From positions 44,009,722-44,073,721 of the forward strand of contig OZ038385.1 in assembly GCA_964036045.1 (NCBI GenBank): DNA of 64,000 nucleotides, in the 5' to 3' direction. This DNA comes from Eutreptiella sp. 'Long Island Sound 2002'. Taxonomy: Eukaryota; Euglenozoa; Euglenophyceae; Eutreptiales; Eutreptiaceae. Under the pieces are notes generated by a model that saw nothing but the letters and a program-made list of their open reading frames with translations, was not told the origin of the DNA and made no database searches. Within the stretch, counting starts at the first letter, position 1. Each line of letters starts with the position of its first letter. Positions 24,891 through 36,437 of this stretch are shown one piece after another. The translations under genes were made by a program, and so were the position numbers.

Positions 24891-26233
24891 GAGCCTAATA
24901 GGAACCAGCCGTGCACCGCTCACCACTCAGTAATACCCGCTCCTGTCACACCCAGAGCCTGATAGGAACCAGCCATGCACCGCGTACCACTCAGTAATAC
25001 CCGCTCCTGTCATACCCAGAGCCTGATAGGAACCAGCCATGCACCGCGTACCACTCAGCAATACCCGCTCCTGTCATACCCAGAGCCTGATAGGAACCAG
25101 CCATGCACCGCTCACCACTCAGTAATACCCGCTCCTGTCACACCCAGAGCCTGATAGGAACCAGCCATGCACCGCGTACCACTCAGTAATACCCGCTCCT
25201 GTCATACCCAGAGCCTGATAGGAACCAGCCGTGCACCGCGTACCACTCAGAATACCCGCTCCTGTCACACCCAGAGCCTGATAGGAACCAGCCGTGCACC
25301 GCTCACCACTCAGTAATACCCGCTCCTGTCACACCCAGAGCCTGATAGGAACCAGCCGTGCACCGCTCACCACTCAGTAATACCCGCTCCTGTCACACCC
25401 AGAGCCTGATAGGAACCAGCCGTGCACCGCTCACCACTCAGTAATACCCGCTCCTGTCACACCCAGAGCCTAATAGGAACCAGCCGTGCACCGCATACCA
25501 CTCAGTAATACCCGCTCCTGTCATACCCAGAGCCTAATAGGAACCAGCCGTGCACCGCTCACCACTCAGTAATACCCGCTCCTGTCACACCCAGAGCCTG
25601 ATAGGAACCAGCCGTGCACCGCGTACCACTCAGTAATACCCGCTCCTGTCACACCCAGAGCCTGATAGGAACCAGCCGTGCACCGCGTACCACTCAGCAA
25701 TACCCGCTCCTGTCACACCCAGAGCCTGATAGGAACCAGCCGTGCACCGCGTACCACTCAGTAATACCCGCTCCTGTCACACCCAGAGCCTGATAGGAAC
25801 CAGCCATGCACCGCGTACCACTCAGTAATACCCGCTCCTGTCATACCCAGAGCCTGATAGGAACCAGCCATGCACCGCGTACCACTCAGTAATACCCGCT
25901 CCTGTCATACCCAGAGCCTGATAGGAACCAGCCATGCACCGCTCACCACTCAGTAATACCCGCTCCTGTCATACCCAGAGCCTGATAGGAACCAGCCATG
26001 CACCGCGTACCACTCAGTAATACCCGCTCCTGTCATACCCAGAGCCTGATAGGAACCAGCCATGCACCGCTCACCACTCAGTAATACCCGCTCCTGTCAC
26101 ACCCAGAGCCTGATAGGAACCAGCCATGCACCGCTCACCACTCAGTAATACCCGCTCCTGTCACACCCAGAGCCTGATAGGAACCAGCCGTGCACCGCGT
26201 ACCACTCAGTAATACCCGTTCCTGTCATACTCA
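24572..26233. repeat. 26-monomer unit, copy 1 (1662-bp offset)
   Basis: Unit of 1662 bp (26 x 64 - 2) repeated at 26234-27940. Each copy has two 63-bp monomers (near 24675 and 25250 here; 26337 and 26912 in copy 2) and ends with the rare pair ACCCGTTCC plus CATACTCAG (26219 here, 27881 in copy 2). One GT/TC difference at positions 29-30 separates the copies near 25371/27029. Confidence 0.88.
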
Positions 26234-27940
26234 GAGCCTGATAGGAACCAGCCATGCACCGCGTACCACTCAGTAATACCCGCTCCTGTCATACCCAGAG
26301 CCTGATAGGAACCAGCCGTGCACCGCGTACCACTCAGAATACCCGCTCCTGTCACACCCAGAGCCTGATAGGAACCAGCCGTGCACCGCTCACCACTCAG
26401 TAATACCCGCTCCTGTCACACCCAGAGCCTGATAGGAACCAGCCATGCACCGCTCACCACTCAGCAATACCCGCTCCTGTCACACCCAGAGCCTGATAGG
26501 AACCAGCCGTGCACCGCGTACCACTCAGTAATACCCGCTCCTGTCATACCCAGAGCCTAATAGGAACCAGCCGTGCACCGCTCACCACTCAGTAATACCC
26601 GCTCCTGTCACACCCAGAGCCTGATAGGAACCAGCCATGCACCGCGTACCACTCAGTAATACCCGCTCCTGTCATACCCAGAGCCTGATAGGAACCAGCC
26701 ATGCACCGCGTACCACTCAGCAATACCCGCTCCTGTCATACCCAGAGCCTGATAGGAACCAGCCATGCACCGCTCACCACTCAGTAATACCCGCTCCTGT
26801 CACACCCAGAGCCTGATAGGAACCAGCCATGCACCGCGTACCACTCAGTAATACCCGCTCCTGTCATACCCAGAGCCTGATAGGAACCAGCCGTGCACCG
26901 CGTACCACTCAGAATACCCGCTCCTGTCACACCCAGAGCCTGATAGGAACCAGCCGTGCACCGCTCACCACTCAGTAATACCCGCTCCTGTCACACCCAG
27001 AGCCTGATAGGAACCAGCCGTGCACCGCGTACCACTCAGTAATACCCGCTCCTGTCACACCCAGAGCCTGATAGGAACCAGCCGTGCACCGCTCACCACT
27101 CAGTAATACCCGCTCCTGTCACACCCAGAGCCTAATAGGAACCAGCCGTGCACCGCATACCACTCAGTAATACCCGCTCCTGTCATACCCAGAGCCTAAT
27201 AGGAACCAGCCGTGCACCGCTCACCACTCAGTAATACCCGCTCCTGTCACACCCAGAGCCTGATAGGAACCAGCCGTGCACCGCGTACCACTCAGTAATA
27301 CCCGCTCCTGTCACACCCAGAGCCTGATAGGAACCAGCCGTGCACCGCGTACCACTCAGCAATACCCGCTCCTGTCACACCCAGAGCCTGATAGGAACCA
27401 GCCGTGCACCGCGTACCACTCAGTAATACCCGCTCCTGTCACACCCAGAGCCTGATAGGAACCAGCCATGCACCGCGTACCACTCAGTAATACCCGCTCC
27501 TGTCATACCCAGAGCCTGATAGGAACCAGCCATGCACCGCGTACCACTCAGTAATACCCGCTCCTGTCATACCCAGAGCCTGATAGGAACCAGCCATGCA
27601 CCGCTCACCACTCAGTAATACCCGCTCCTGTCATACCCAGAGCCTGATAGGAACCAGCCATGCACCGCGTACCACTCAGTAATACCCGCTCCTGTCATAC
27701 CCAGAGCCTGATAGGAACCAGCCATGCACCGCTCACCACTCAGTAATACCCGCTCCTGTCACACCCAGAGCCTGATAGGAACCAGCCATGCACCGCTCAC
27801 CACTCAGTAATACCCGCTCCTGTCACACCCAGAGCCTGATAGGAACCAGCCGTGCACCGCGTACCACTCAGTAATACCCGTTCCTGTCATACTCAGAGCC
27901 TGATAGGAACCAGCCATGCACCGCGTACCACTCAGTAATA
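26234..27940. repeat. 26-monomer unit, copy 2
   Basis: Direct tandem partner of 24572-26233, matching to about 26278/27940. It then leads into a block with ACACGGTCC near 27944 and AGCCAGATAGG near 28028, two private changes not seen elsewhere. Confidence 0.88.
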
Positions 27941-29624
27941 CACGGTCCTGTCACACCCAGAGCCTGATAGGAACCAGCCATGCACCGCGTACCACTCAGT
28001 AATACACGCTCCTGTCATACCCAGAGCCAGATAGGAACCAGCCATGCACCGCTCACCACTCAGTAATACCCGCTCCTGTCATACCCAGAGCCTGATAGGA
28101 ACCAGCCATGCACCGCGTACCACTCCGTAATACCTGCTCCTGTCACACCCAGAGCCTGATAGGAACCAGCCGTGCACCGCGTACCACTCAGTAATACCCG
28201 CTCCTGTCACACCCAGAGCCTGATAGGAACCAGCCATGCACCGCGTACCACTCAGTAATACCCGCTCCTGTCACACCCAGAGCCTGATAGGAACCAGCCG
28301 TGCACCGCGTACCACTCAGTAATACCCCCTCCTGTCACACCCAGAGCCTGATAGGAACCAGCCGTGCACCGCTCACCACTCAGTAATACCCGCTCCTGTC
28401 ACACCCAGAGCCTGATAGGAACCAGCCATGCACCGCTCACCACTCAGTAATACCCGCTCCTGTCACACCCAGAGCCTGATAGGAACCAGCCGTGCACCGC
28501 GTACCACTCAGTAATACCCGCTCCTGTCACACCCAGAGCCTGATAGGAACCAGCCATGCACCGCGTACCACTCAGTAATACACGCTCCTGTCATACCCAG
28601 AGCCTGATAGGAACCAGCCGTGCACCGCGTACCACTCAGCAATACCCGCTCCTGTCATACCCAGAGCCTGATAGGAACCAGCCATGCACCGCTCACCACT
28701 CAGTAATACCCGCTCCTGTCACACCCAGAGCCTGATAGGAACCAGCCGTGCACCGCTCACCACTCAGTAATACCCGCTCCTGTCACACCCAGAGCCTGAT
28801 AGGAACCAGCCATGCACCGCGTACCACTCAGTAATACCCGCTCCTGTCATACCCAGAGCCTGATAGGAACCAGCCGTGCACCGCGTACCTTTCAGAATAC
28901 CCGCTCCTGTCACACCCAGAGCCTGATAGGAACCAGCCGTGCACCGCTCACCACTCAGTAATACCCGCTCCTGTCACACCCAGAGCCTGATAGGAACCAG
29001 CCGTGCACCGCGTACCACTCAGTAATACCCGCTCCTGTCATACCCAGAGCCTAATAGGAACCAGCCGTGCACCGCTCACCACTCAGTAATACCCGCTCCT
29101 GTCACACCCAGAGCCTGATAGGAACCAGCCGTGCACCCCGTACCACTCAGTAATACCCGCTCCTGTCATACCCAGAGCCTGATAGGAACCAGCCGTGCAC
29201 CGCGTACCACTCAGTGATACCCGCTCCTGTCACACCCAGAGCCTGATAGGAACCAGCCGTGCACCGCGTACCACTCAGCAATACCCGCTCCTGTCACACC
29301 CAGAGCCTGATAGGAACCAGCCGTGCACCGCTCACCACTCAGTAATACCCGCTCCTGTCATACCCAGAGCCTGATAGGAACCAGCCATGCACCGCTCACC
29401 ACTCATCAATACCCGCTCCTGTCACACCCAGAGCCTGATAGGAACCAGCCGTGCACCGCGTACCACTCAGTAATACCCGCTCCTGTCATACCCAGAGCCT
29501 GATAGGAACCAGCCGTGCACCGCGTACCACTCAGTAATACCCGCTCCTGTCACACCCAGAGCCTGATAGGAACCAGCCATGCACCGCTCACCACTCAGTA
29601 ATACCCGCTCCTGTCACACCCACA
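27941..29624. repeat. Monomer stretch without a traced long duplicate
   Basis: About 26 monomers. It has several private variants: ACCCCCTCC near 28325, GTACCTTTCAG just before the 63-bp monomer near 28894, CACCCCGTACC near 29138, CAGTGATACC near 29214 and CTCATCAATACC near 29404. The density of private changes suggests that this stretch has been copied less recently than its neighbours. Confidence 0.6.
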
Positions 29625-31904
29625 GCCTGATAGGAACCAGCCGTGCACCGCGTACCACTCAGTAATACCCGCTCCTGTCATACTCAGAGCCTGATAGGAA
29701 CCAGCCATGCACCGCGTACCACTCAGTAATACACGCTCCTGTCATACCCAGAGCCTGATAGGAACCAGCCATGCACCGCTCACCACTCAGTAATACCCGC
29801 TCCTGTCATACCCAGAGCCTGATAGGAACCAGCCATGCACCGCGTACCACTCAGTAATACCCGCTCCTGTCATACCCAGAGCCTGATAGGAACCAGCCGT
29901 GCACCGCGTACCACTCAGTAATACCCGCTCCTGTCATACCCAGAGCCTGATAGGAACCAGCCATGCACCGCGTACCACTCAGTAATACCCGCTCCTGTCA
30001 TACCCAGAGCCTGATAGGAACCAGCCATGCACCGACCGCTCACCACTCAGTAATACCCGCTCCTGTCATACCCAGAGCCTGATAGGAACCAGCCATGCAC
30101 CGCGTACCACTCAGTAATACCCGCTCCTGTCATACCCAGAGCCTGATAGGAACCAGCCGTGCACCGCGTACCACTCAGCAATACCCGCTCCTGTCATACC
30201 CAGAGCCTGATAGGAACCAGCCATGCACCGCTCACCACTCAGTAATACCCGCTCCTGTCACACCCAGAGCCTGATAGGAACCAGCCATGCACCGCTCACC
30301 ACTCAGTAATACCCGCTCCTGTCATACCCAGAGCCTGATAGGAACCAGCCGTGCACCGCGTACCACTCAGAATACCCGCTCCTGTCACACCCAGAGCCTG
30401 ATAGGAACAAGCCGTGCACCGCTCACCACTCAGTAATACCCGCTCCTGTCACACCCAGAGCCTGATAGGAACCTGCCGTGCACCGCTCACCACTCAGTAA
30501 TACCCGCTCCTGTCACACCCAGAGCCTGATAGGAACCAGCCATGCACCGCGTACCACTCAGTAATACCCGCTCCTGTCATACCCAGAGCCTGATAGGAAC
30601 CAGCCGTGCACCGCGTACCACTCAGCAATACCCGCTCCCGTCATACCCAGAGCCTGATAGGAACCAGCCATGCACCGCTCACCACTCAGTAATACCCGCT
30701 CCTGTCATACCCAGAGCCTGATAGGAACCAGCCATGCACCGCGTACCACTCAGTAATACCCGCTCCTGTCATACCCAGAGCCTGATAGGAACCAGCCGTG
30801 CACCGCGTACCACTCAGAATACCCGCTCCTGTCACACCCAGAGCCTGATAGGAACCAGCCGTGCACCGCTCACCACTCAGTAATACCCGCTCCTGTCACA
30901 CCCAGAGCCTGATAGGAACCAGCCATGCACCGCTCACCACTCAGTAATACCCGCTCCTGTCACACCCAGAGCCTGATAGGAACCAGCCGTGCACCGCGTA
31001 CCACTCAGTAATACCCACTCCTGTCATACGCAGAGCCTAATAGGAACCAGCCGTGCACCGCTCACCATTCAGTAATACCCGCTCCTGTCACACCCAGAGC
31101 CTGATAGGAACCAGCCGTGCACCGCGTACCACTCAGCAATACCCGCTCCTGTCACACCCAGAGCCTGATAGGAACCAGCCGTGCACCGCGTACCACTCAG
31201 TAATACCCGCTCCTGTCATACCCAGAGCCTGATAGGAACCAGCCGTGCACCGCGTACCACTCAGTAATACCCGCTCCTGTCACACCCACAGCCTGATAGG
31301 AACCAGCCATGCACCGCTCACCACTCAGTAATACCCGCTCCTGTCACACCCAGAGCCTGATAGGAACCAGCCGTGCACCGCGTACCACTCAGTAATACCC
31401 GCTCCTGTCACACCCAGAGCCTGATAGGAACCAGCCGTGCACCGCTCACCACTCAGTAATACCCGCTCCTGTCACACCCAGAGCCTGATAGGAACCAACC
31501 ATGCACCGCTCACCACTCAGCAATACCCGCTCCTGTCACACCCAGAGCCTGATAGGAACCAGCCGTGCACCGCTCACCACTCAGCAATACCCGCTCCTGT
31601 CACACCCAGAGCCTGATAGGAACCAGCCGTGCACCGCGTACCACTCAGTAATACCCGCTCCTGTCACACCCAGAGCCTGATAGGAACCAGCCATGCACCG
31701 CGTACCACTCCGTAATACCCGCTCCTGTCACACCCAGAGCCTGATAGGAACCAGTCGTGCACCGCTCACCACTCAGTAATACCCGCTCCTGTCACACCCA
31801 GAGCCTGATAGGAACCAGCCATGCACCGCGTACCACTCAGTAATACCCGCTCCTGTCATACCCAGAGCCTGATAGGAACCAGCCGTGCACCGCTCACCAC
31901 TCAG
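29625..31904. repeat. Composite block XY, copy 1 (65-monomer offset)
   Basis: This block recurs at 33785-36064 with an offset of 4160 bp (65 x 64). Shared rare markers are the ACCG duplication at 30031/34191, GAACAAGCC at 30405/34565, CATACGCAG at 31030/35190 and CCAGTCGTGC at 31751/35911. Between CATACGCAG and ACCAACC the downstream copy lacks one monomer, so the offset falls to 4096 bp there, and an extra monomer restores it afterwards. Confidence 0.87.
30031..30038. other. ACCG duplication (68-bp monomer)
   Basis: The monomer reads GCACCGACCGCTC, a 4-bp duplication of ACCG. It is shared only with 34191, 4160 bp downstream. Confidence 0.95.
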
Positions 31905-31952
31905 CAATACCCGCTCCTGTCACACCCAGGGCCTGATAGGAACCAGCCGTGC
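30099..31952. repeat. 29-monomer unit Y, copy 1 (1854-bp offset)
   Basis: Unit of 1854 bp (29 x 64 - 2), repeated directly at 31953-33843. Both carry two 63-bp monomers (near 30370 and 30827; 32223 and 32672), GAACAAGCC (30405/32259), CTCCCGTC (near 30640/32494), ACCCACTCC (near 31016/32870), CATACGCAG (31030/32884), ACCATTCAG and ACCAACC (31497/33351). ACCTGCC near 30472 reads AGCTGCC in copy 2. Confidence 0.9.
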
Positions 31953-33843
31953 ACCGCGTACCACTCAGTAATACCCGCTCCTGTCATACCCAGAGCCTGA
32001 TAGGAACCAGCCGTGCACCGCGTACCACTCAGCAATACCCGCTCCTGTCATACCCAGAGCCTGATAGGAACCAGCCATGCACCGCTCACCACTCAGTAAT
32101 ACCCGCTCCTGTCACACCCAGAGCCTGATAGGAACCAGCCATGCACCGCTCACCACTCAGTAATACCCGCTCCTGTCATACCCAGAGCCTGATAGGAACC
32201 AGCCGTGCACCGCGTACCACTCAGAATACCCGCTCCTGTCACACCCAGAGCCTGATAGGAACAAGCCGTGCACCGCTCACCACTCAGTAATACCCGCTCC
32301 TGTCACACCCAGAGCCTGATAGGAAGCTGCCGTGCACCGCTCACCACTCAGTAATACCCGCTCCTGTCACACCCAGAGCCTGATAGGAACCAGCCATGCA
32401 CCGCGTACCACTCAGTAATACCCGCTCCTGTCATACCCAGAGCCTGATAGGAACCAGCCGTGCACCGCGTACCACTCAGCAATACCCGCTCCCGTCATAC
32501 CCAGAGCCTGATAGGAACCAGCCATGCACCGCTCACCACTCAGTAATACCCGCTCCTGTCATACCCAGAGCCTGATAGGAACCAGCCATGCACCGCGTAC
32601 CACTCAGTAATACCCGCTCCTGTCATACCCAGAGCCTGATAGGAACCAGCCGTGCACCGCGTACCACTCAGAATACCCGCTCCTGTCACACCCAGAGCCT
32701 GATAGGAACCAGCCGTGCACCGCTCACCACTCAGTAATACCCGCTCCTGTCACACCCAGAGCCTGATAGGAACCAGCCATGCACCGCTCACCACTCAGTA
32801 ATACCCGCTCCTGTCACACCCAGAGCCTGATAGGAACCAGCCGTGCACCGCGTACCACTCAGTAATACCCACTCCTGTCATACGCAGAGCCTAATAGGAA
32901 CCAGCCGTGCACCGCTCACCATTCAGTAATACCCGCTCCTGTCACACCCAGAGCCTGATAGGAACCAGCCGTGCACCGCGTACCACTCAGCAATACCCGC
33001 TCCTGTCACACCCAGAGCCTGATAGGAACCAGCCGTGCACCGCGTACCACTCAGTAATACCCGCTCCTGTCATACCCAGAGCCTGATAGGAACCAGCCGT
33101 GCACCGCGTACCACTCAGTAATACCCGCTCCTGTCACACCCACAGCCTGATAGGAACCAGCCATGCACCGCTCACCACTCAGTAATACCCGCTCCTGTCA
33201 CACCCAGAGCCTGATAGGAACCAGCCGTGCACCGCGTACCACTCAGTAATACCCGCTCCTGTCACACCCAGAGCCTGATAGGAACCAGCCGTGCACCGCT
33301 CACCACTCAGTAATACCCGCTCCTGTCACACCCAGAGCCTGATAGGAACCAACCATGCACCGCTCACCACTCAGCAATACCCGCTCCTGTCACACCCAGA
33401 GCCTGATAGGAACCAGCCGTGCACCGCTCACCACTCAGCAATACCCGCTCCTGTCACACCCAGAGCCTGATAGGAACCAGCCGTGCACCGCGTACCACTC
33501 AGTAATACCCGCTCCTGTCACACCCAGAGCCTGATAGGAACCAGCCATGCACCGCGTACCACTCCGTAATACCCGCTCCTGTCACACCCAGAGCCTGATA
33601 GGAACCAGTCGTGCACCGCTCACCACTCAGTAATACCCGCTCCTGTCACACCCAGAGCCTGATAGGAACCAGCCATGCACCGCGTACCACTCAGTAATAC
33701 CCGCTCCTGTCATACCCAGAGCCTGATAGGAACCAGCCGTGCACCGCTCACCACTCAGCAATACCCGCTCCTGTCACACCCAGGGCCTGATAGGAACCAG
33801 CCGTGCACCGCGTACCACTCAGTAATACCCGCTCCTGTCATAC
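31953..33843. repeat. 29-monomer unit Y, copy 2
   Basis: Direct tandem partner of 30099-31952. The match ends at 33843, where this copy enters CATACTCAG and the second X segment. A private GAAGCTGCC is seen near 32325. Confidence 0.9.
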
Positions 33844-36064
33844 TCAGAGCCTGATAGGAACCAGCCATGCACCGCGTACCACTCAGTAATACACGCTCCT
33901 GTCATACCCAGAGCCTGATAGGAACCAGCCATGCACCGCTCACCACTCAGTAATACCCGCTCCTGTCATACCCAGAGCCTGATAGGAACCAGCCATGCAC
34001 CGCGTACCACTCAGTAATACCCGCTCCTGTCATACCCAGAGCCTGATAGGAACCAGCCGTGCACCGCGTACCACTCAGTAATACCCGCTCCTGTCATACC
34101 CAGAGCCTGATAGGAACCAGCCATGCACCGCGTACCACTCAGTAATACCCGCTCCTGTCATACCCAGAGCCTGATAGGAACCAGCCATGCACCGACCGCT
34201 CACCACTCAGTAATACCCGCTCCTGTCATACCCAGAGCCTGATAGGAACCAGCCATGCACCGCGTACCACTCAGTAATACCCGCTCCTGTCATACCCAGA
34301 GCCTGATAGGAACCAGCCGTGCACCGCGTACCACTCAGCAATACCCGCTCCTGTCATACCCAGAGCCTGATAGGAACCAGCCATGCACCGCTCACCACTC
34401 AGTAATACCTGCTCCTGTCACACCCAGAGCCTGATAGGAACCAGCCATGCACCGCTCACCACTCAGTAATACCCGCTCCTGTCATACCCAGAGCCTGATA
34501 GGAACCAGCCGTGCACCGCGTACCACTCAGAATACCCGCTCCTGTCACACCCAGAGCCTGATAGGAACAAGCCGTGCACCGCTCACCACTCAGTAATACC
34601 CGCTCCTGTCACACCCAGAGCCTGATAGGAACCAGCCGTGCACCGCTCACCACTCAGTAATACCCGCTCCTGTCACACCCAGAGCCTGATAGGAACCAGC
34701 CATGCACCGCGTACCACTCAGTAATACCCGCTCCTGTCATACCCAGAGCCTGATAGGAACCAGCCGTGCACCGCGTACCACTCAGCAATACCCGCTCCTG
34801 TCATACCCAGAGCCTGATAGGAACCAGCCATGCACCGCTCACCACTCAGTAATACCCGCTCCTGTCATACCCAGAGCCTGATAGGAACCAGCCATGCACC
34901 GCGTACCACTCAGTAATACCCGCTCCTGTCATACCCAGAGCCTGATAGGAACCAGCCGTGCACCGCGTACCACTCAGAATACCCGCTCCTGTCACACCCA
35001 GAGCCTGATAGGAACCAGCCGTGCACCGCTCACCACTCAGTAATACCCGCTCCTGTCACACCCAGAGCCTGATAGGAACCAGCCATGCACCGCTCACCAC
35101 TCAGTAATACCCGCTCCTGTCACACCCAGAGCCTGATAGGAACCAGCCGTGCACCGCGTACCACTCAGTAATACCCGCTCCTGTCATACGCAGAGCCTAA
35201 TAGGAACCAGCCGTGCACCGCTCACCGTTCAGTAATACCCGCTCCTGTCACACCCAGAGCCTGATAGGAACCAGCCGTGCACCGCGTACCACTCAGTAAT
35301 ACCCGCTCCTGTCATACCCAGAGCCTGATAGGAACCAGCCGTGCACCGCGTACCACTCAGTAATACCCGCTCCTGTCACACCCACAGCCTGATAGGAACC
35401 AGCCATGCACCGCTCACCACTCAGTAATACCCGCTCCTGTCACACCCAGAGCCTGATAGGAACCAGCCGTGCACCGCGTACCACTCAGTAATACCCGCTC
35501 CTGTCATACCCAGAGCCTAATAGGAACCAGCCGTGCACCGCTCACCACTCAGTAATACCCGCTCCTGTCACACCCAGAGCCTGATAGGAACCAACCATGC
35601 ACCGCTCACCACTCGGCAATACCCGCTCCTGTCACACCCAGAGCCTGATAGGAACCAGCCGTGCACCGCTCACCACTCAGTAATACCCGCTCCTGTAATA
35701 CCCAGAGCCTAATAGGAACCAGCCGTGCACCGCTCACCACTCAGCAATACCCGCTCCTGTCACACCCAGAGCCTGATAGGAACCAGCCGTGCACCGCGTA
35801 CCACTCAGTAATACCCGCTCCTGTCACACCCAGAGCCTGATAGGAACCAGCCATGCACCGCGTACCACTCCGTAATACCCGCTCCTGTCACACCCAGAGC
35901 CTGATAGGAACCAGTCGTGCACCGCTCACCACTCAGTAATACCCGCTCCTGTCACACCCAGAGCCTGATAGGAACCAGCCATGCACCGCGTACCACTCAG
36001 TAATACCCGCTCCTGTCATACCCAGAGCCTGATAGGAACCAGCCGTGCACCGCTCACCACTCAG
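33785..36064. repeat. Composite block XY, copy 2 (contains a third Y)
   Basis: Second copy of 29625-31904, including the ACCG duplication at 34191-34198. Its Y part lacks one monomer after CATACGCAG (the CAGCAATAC monomer present near 31137) and has an added monomer with CCTGTAATACCC near 35695. It reads ACCGTTCAG where the other copies read ACCATTCAG. Marker order implies X-Y was made first, then Y was tandemly doubled in the upstream copy, or one Y was lost here. Confidence 0.85.
34191..34198. other. ACCG duplication, second copy
   Basis: Same insertion as at 30031. Unit Y copy 2 lies between the two and lacks it, which places the insertion in the X part of block XY. Confidence 0.95.
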
Positions 36065-36437
36065 TAATACCCGCTCCTGTCACACCCAGAGCCTGATAGG
36101 AACCAGCCATGCACCGCTCACCACTCAGTAATACCCGCTCCTGTCACACCCAGAGCCTGATAGGAACCAGCCATGCACCGCGTACCACTCAGTAATACCC
36201 GCTCCTGTCACACCCAGAGCCTGATAGGAACCAGCCGTGCACCGCTCACCACTCAGTAATACCCGCTCCTGTCACACCCAGAGCCTGATAGGAACCAGCC
36301 ATGCACCGCGTCGACTCAGTAATACCCGCTCCTGTCACACCCAGAGCCTGATAGGAACCAGCCGTGCACCGCTCACCACTCAGTAATACCCGCTCCTGTC
36401 ATACCCAGAGCCTAATAGGAACCAGCCATGCACCGCG
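35425..36437. repeat. Segment repeated about 4.2-4.3 kb downstream, copy 1
   Basis: This segment matches 39712-40660. The offset is 4287 bp at ACCAACC (35593/39880) and 4223 bp at CTCCGTAAT (35868/40091), a difference of exactly one monomer. This copy carries the CGCGTCGACTC change near 36308, a 1-bp deletion with substitution not found in the partner. Confidence 0.78.
36305..36317. other. 63-bp monomer with CGCGTCGACTC
   Basis: Where other copies have CGCGTACCACTC, this monomer has CGCGTCGACTC, one base shorter and creating a GTCGAC palindrome. I saw it once only. The aligned monomer in the partner segment near 40530 is normal. Confidence 0.9.

Noticed and set aside
36305-36317. GTCGAC palindrome as a functional site
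   Set aside because: It arises from a single local change in one monomer and is absent from its duplicate near 40530, so it is best explained as a private mutation.
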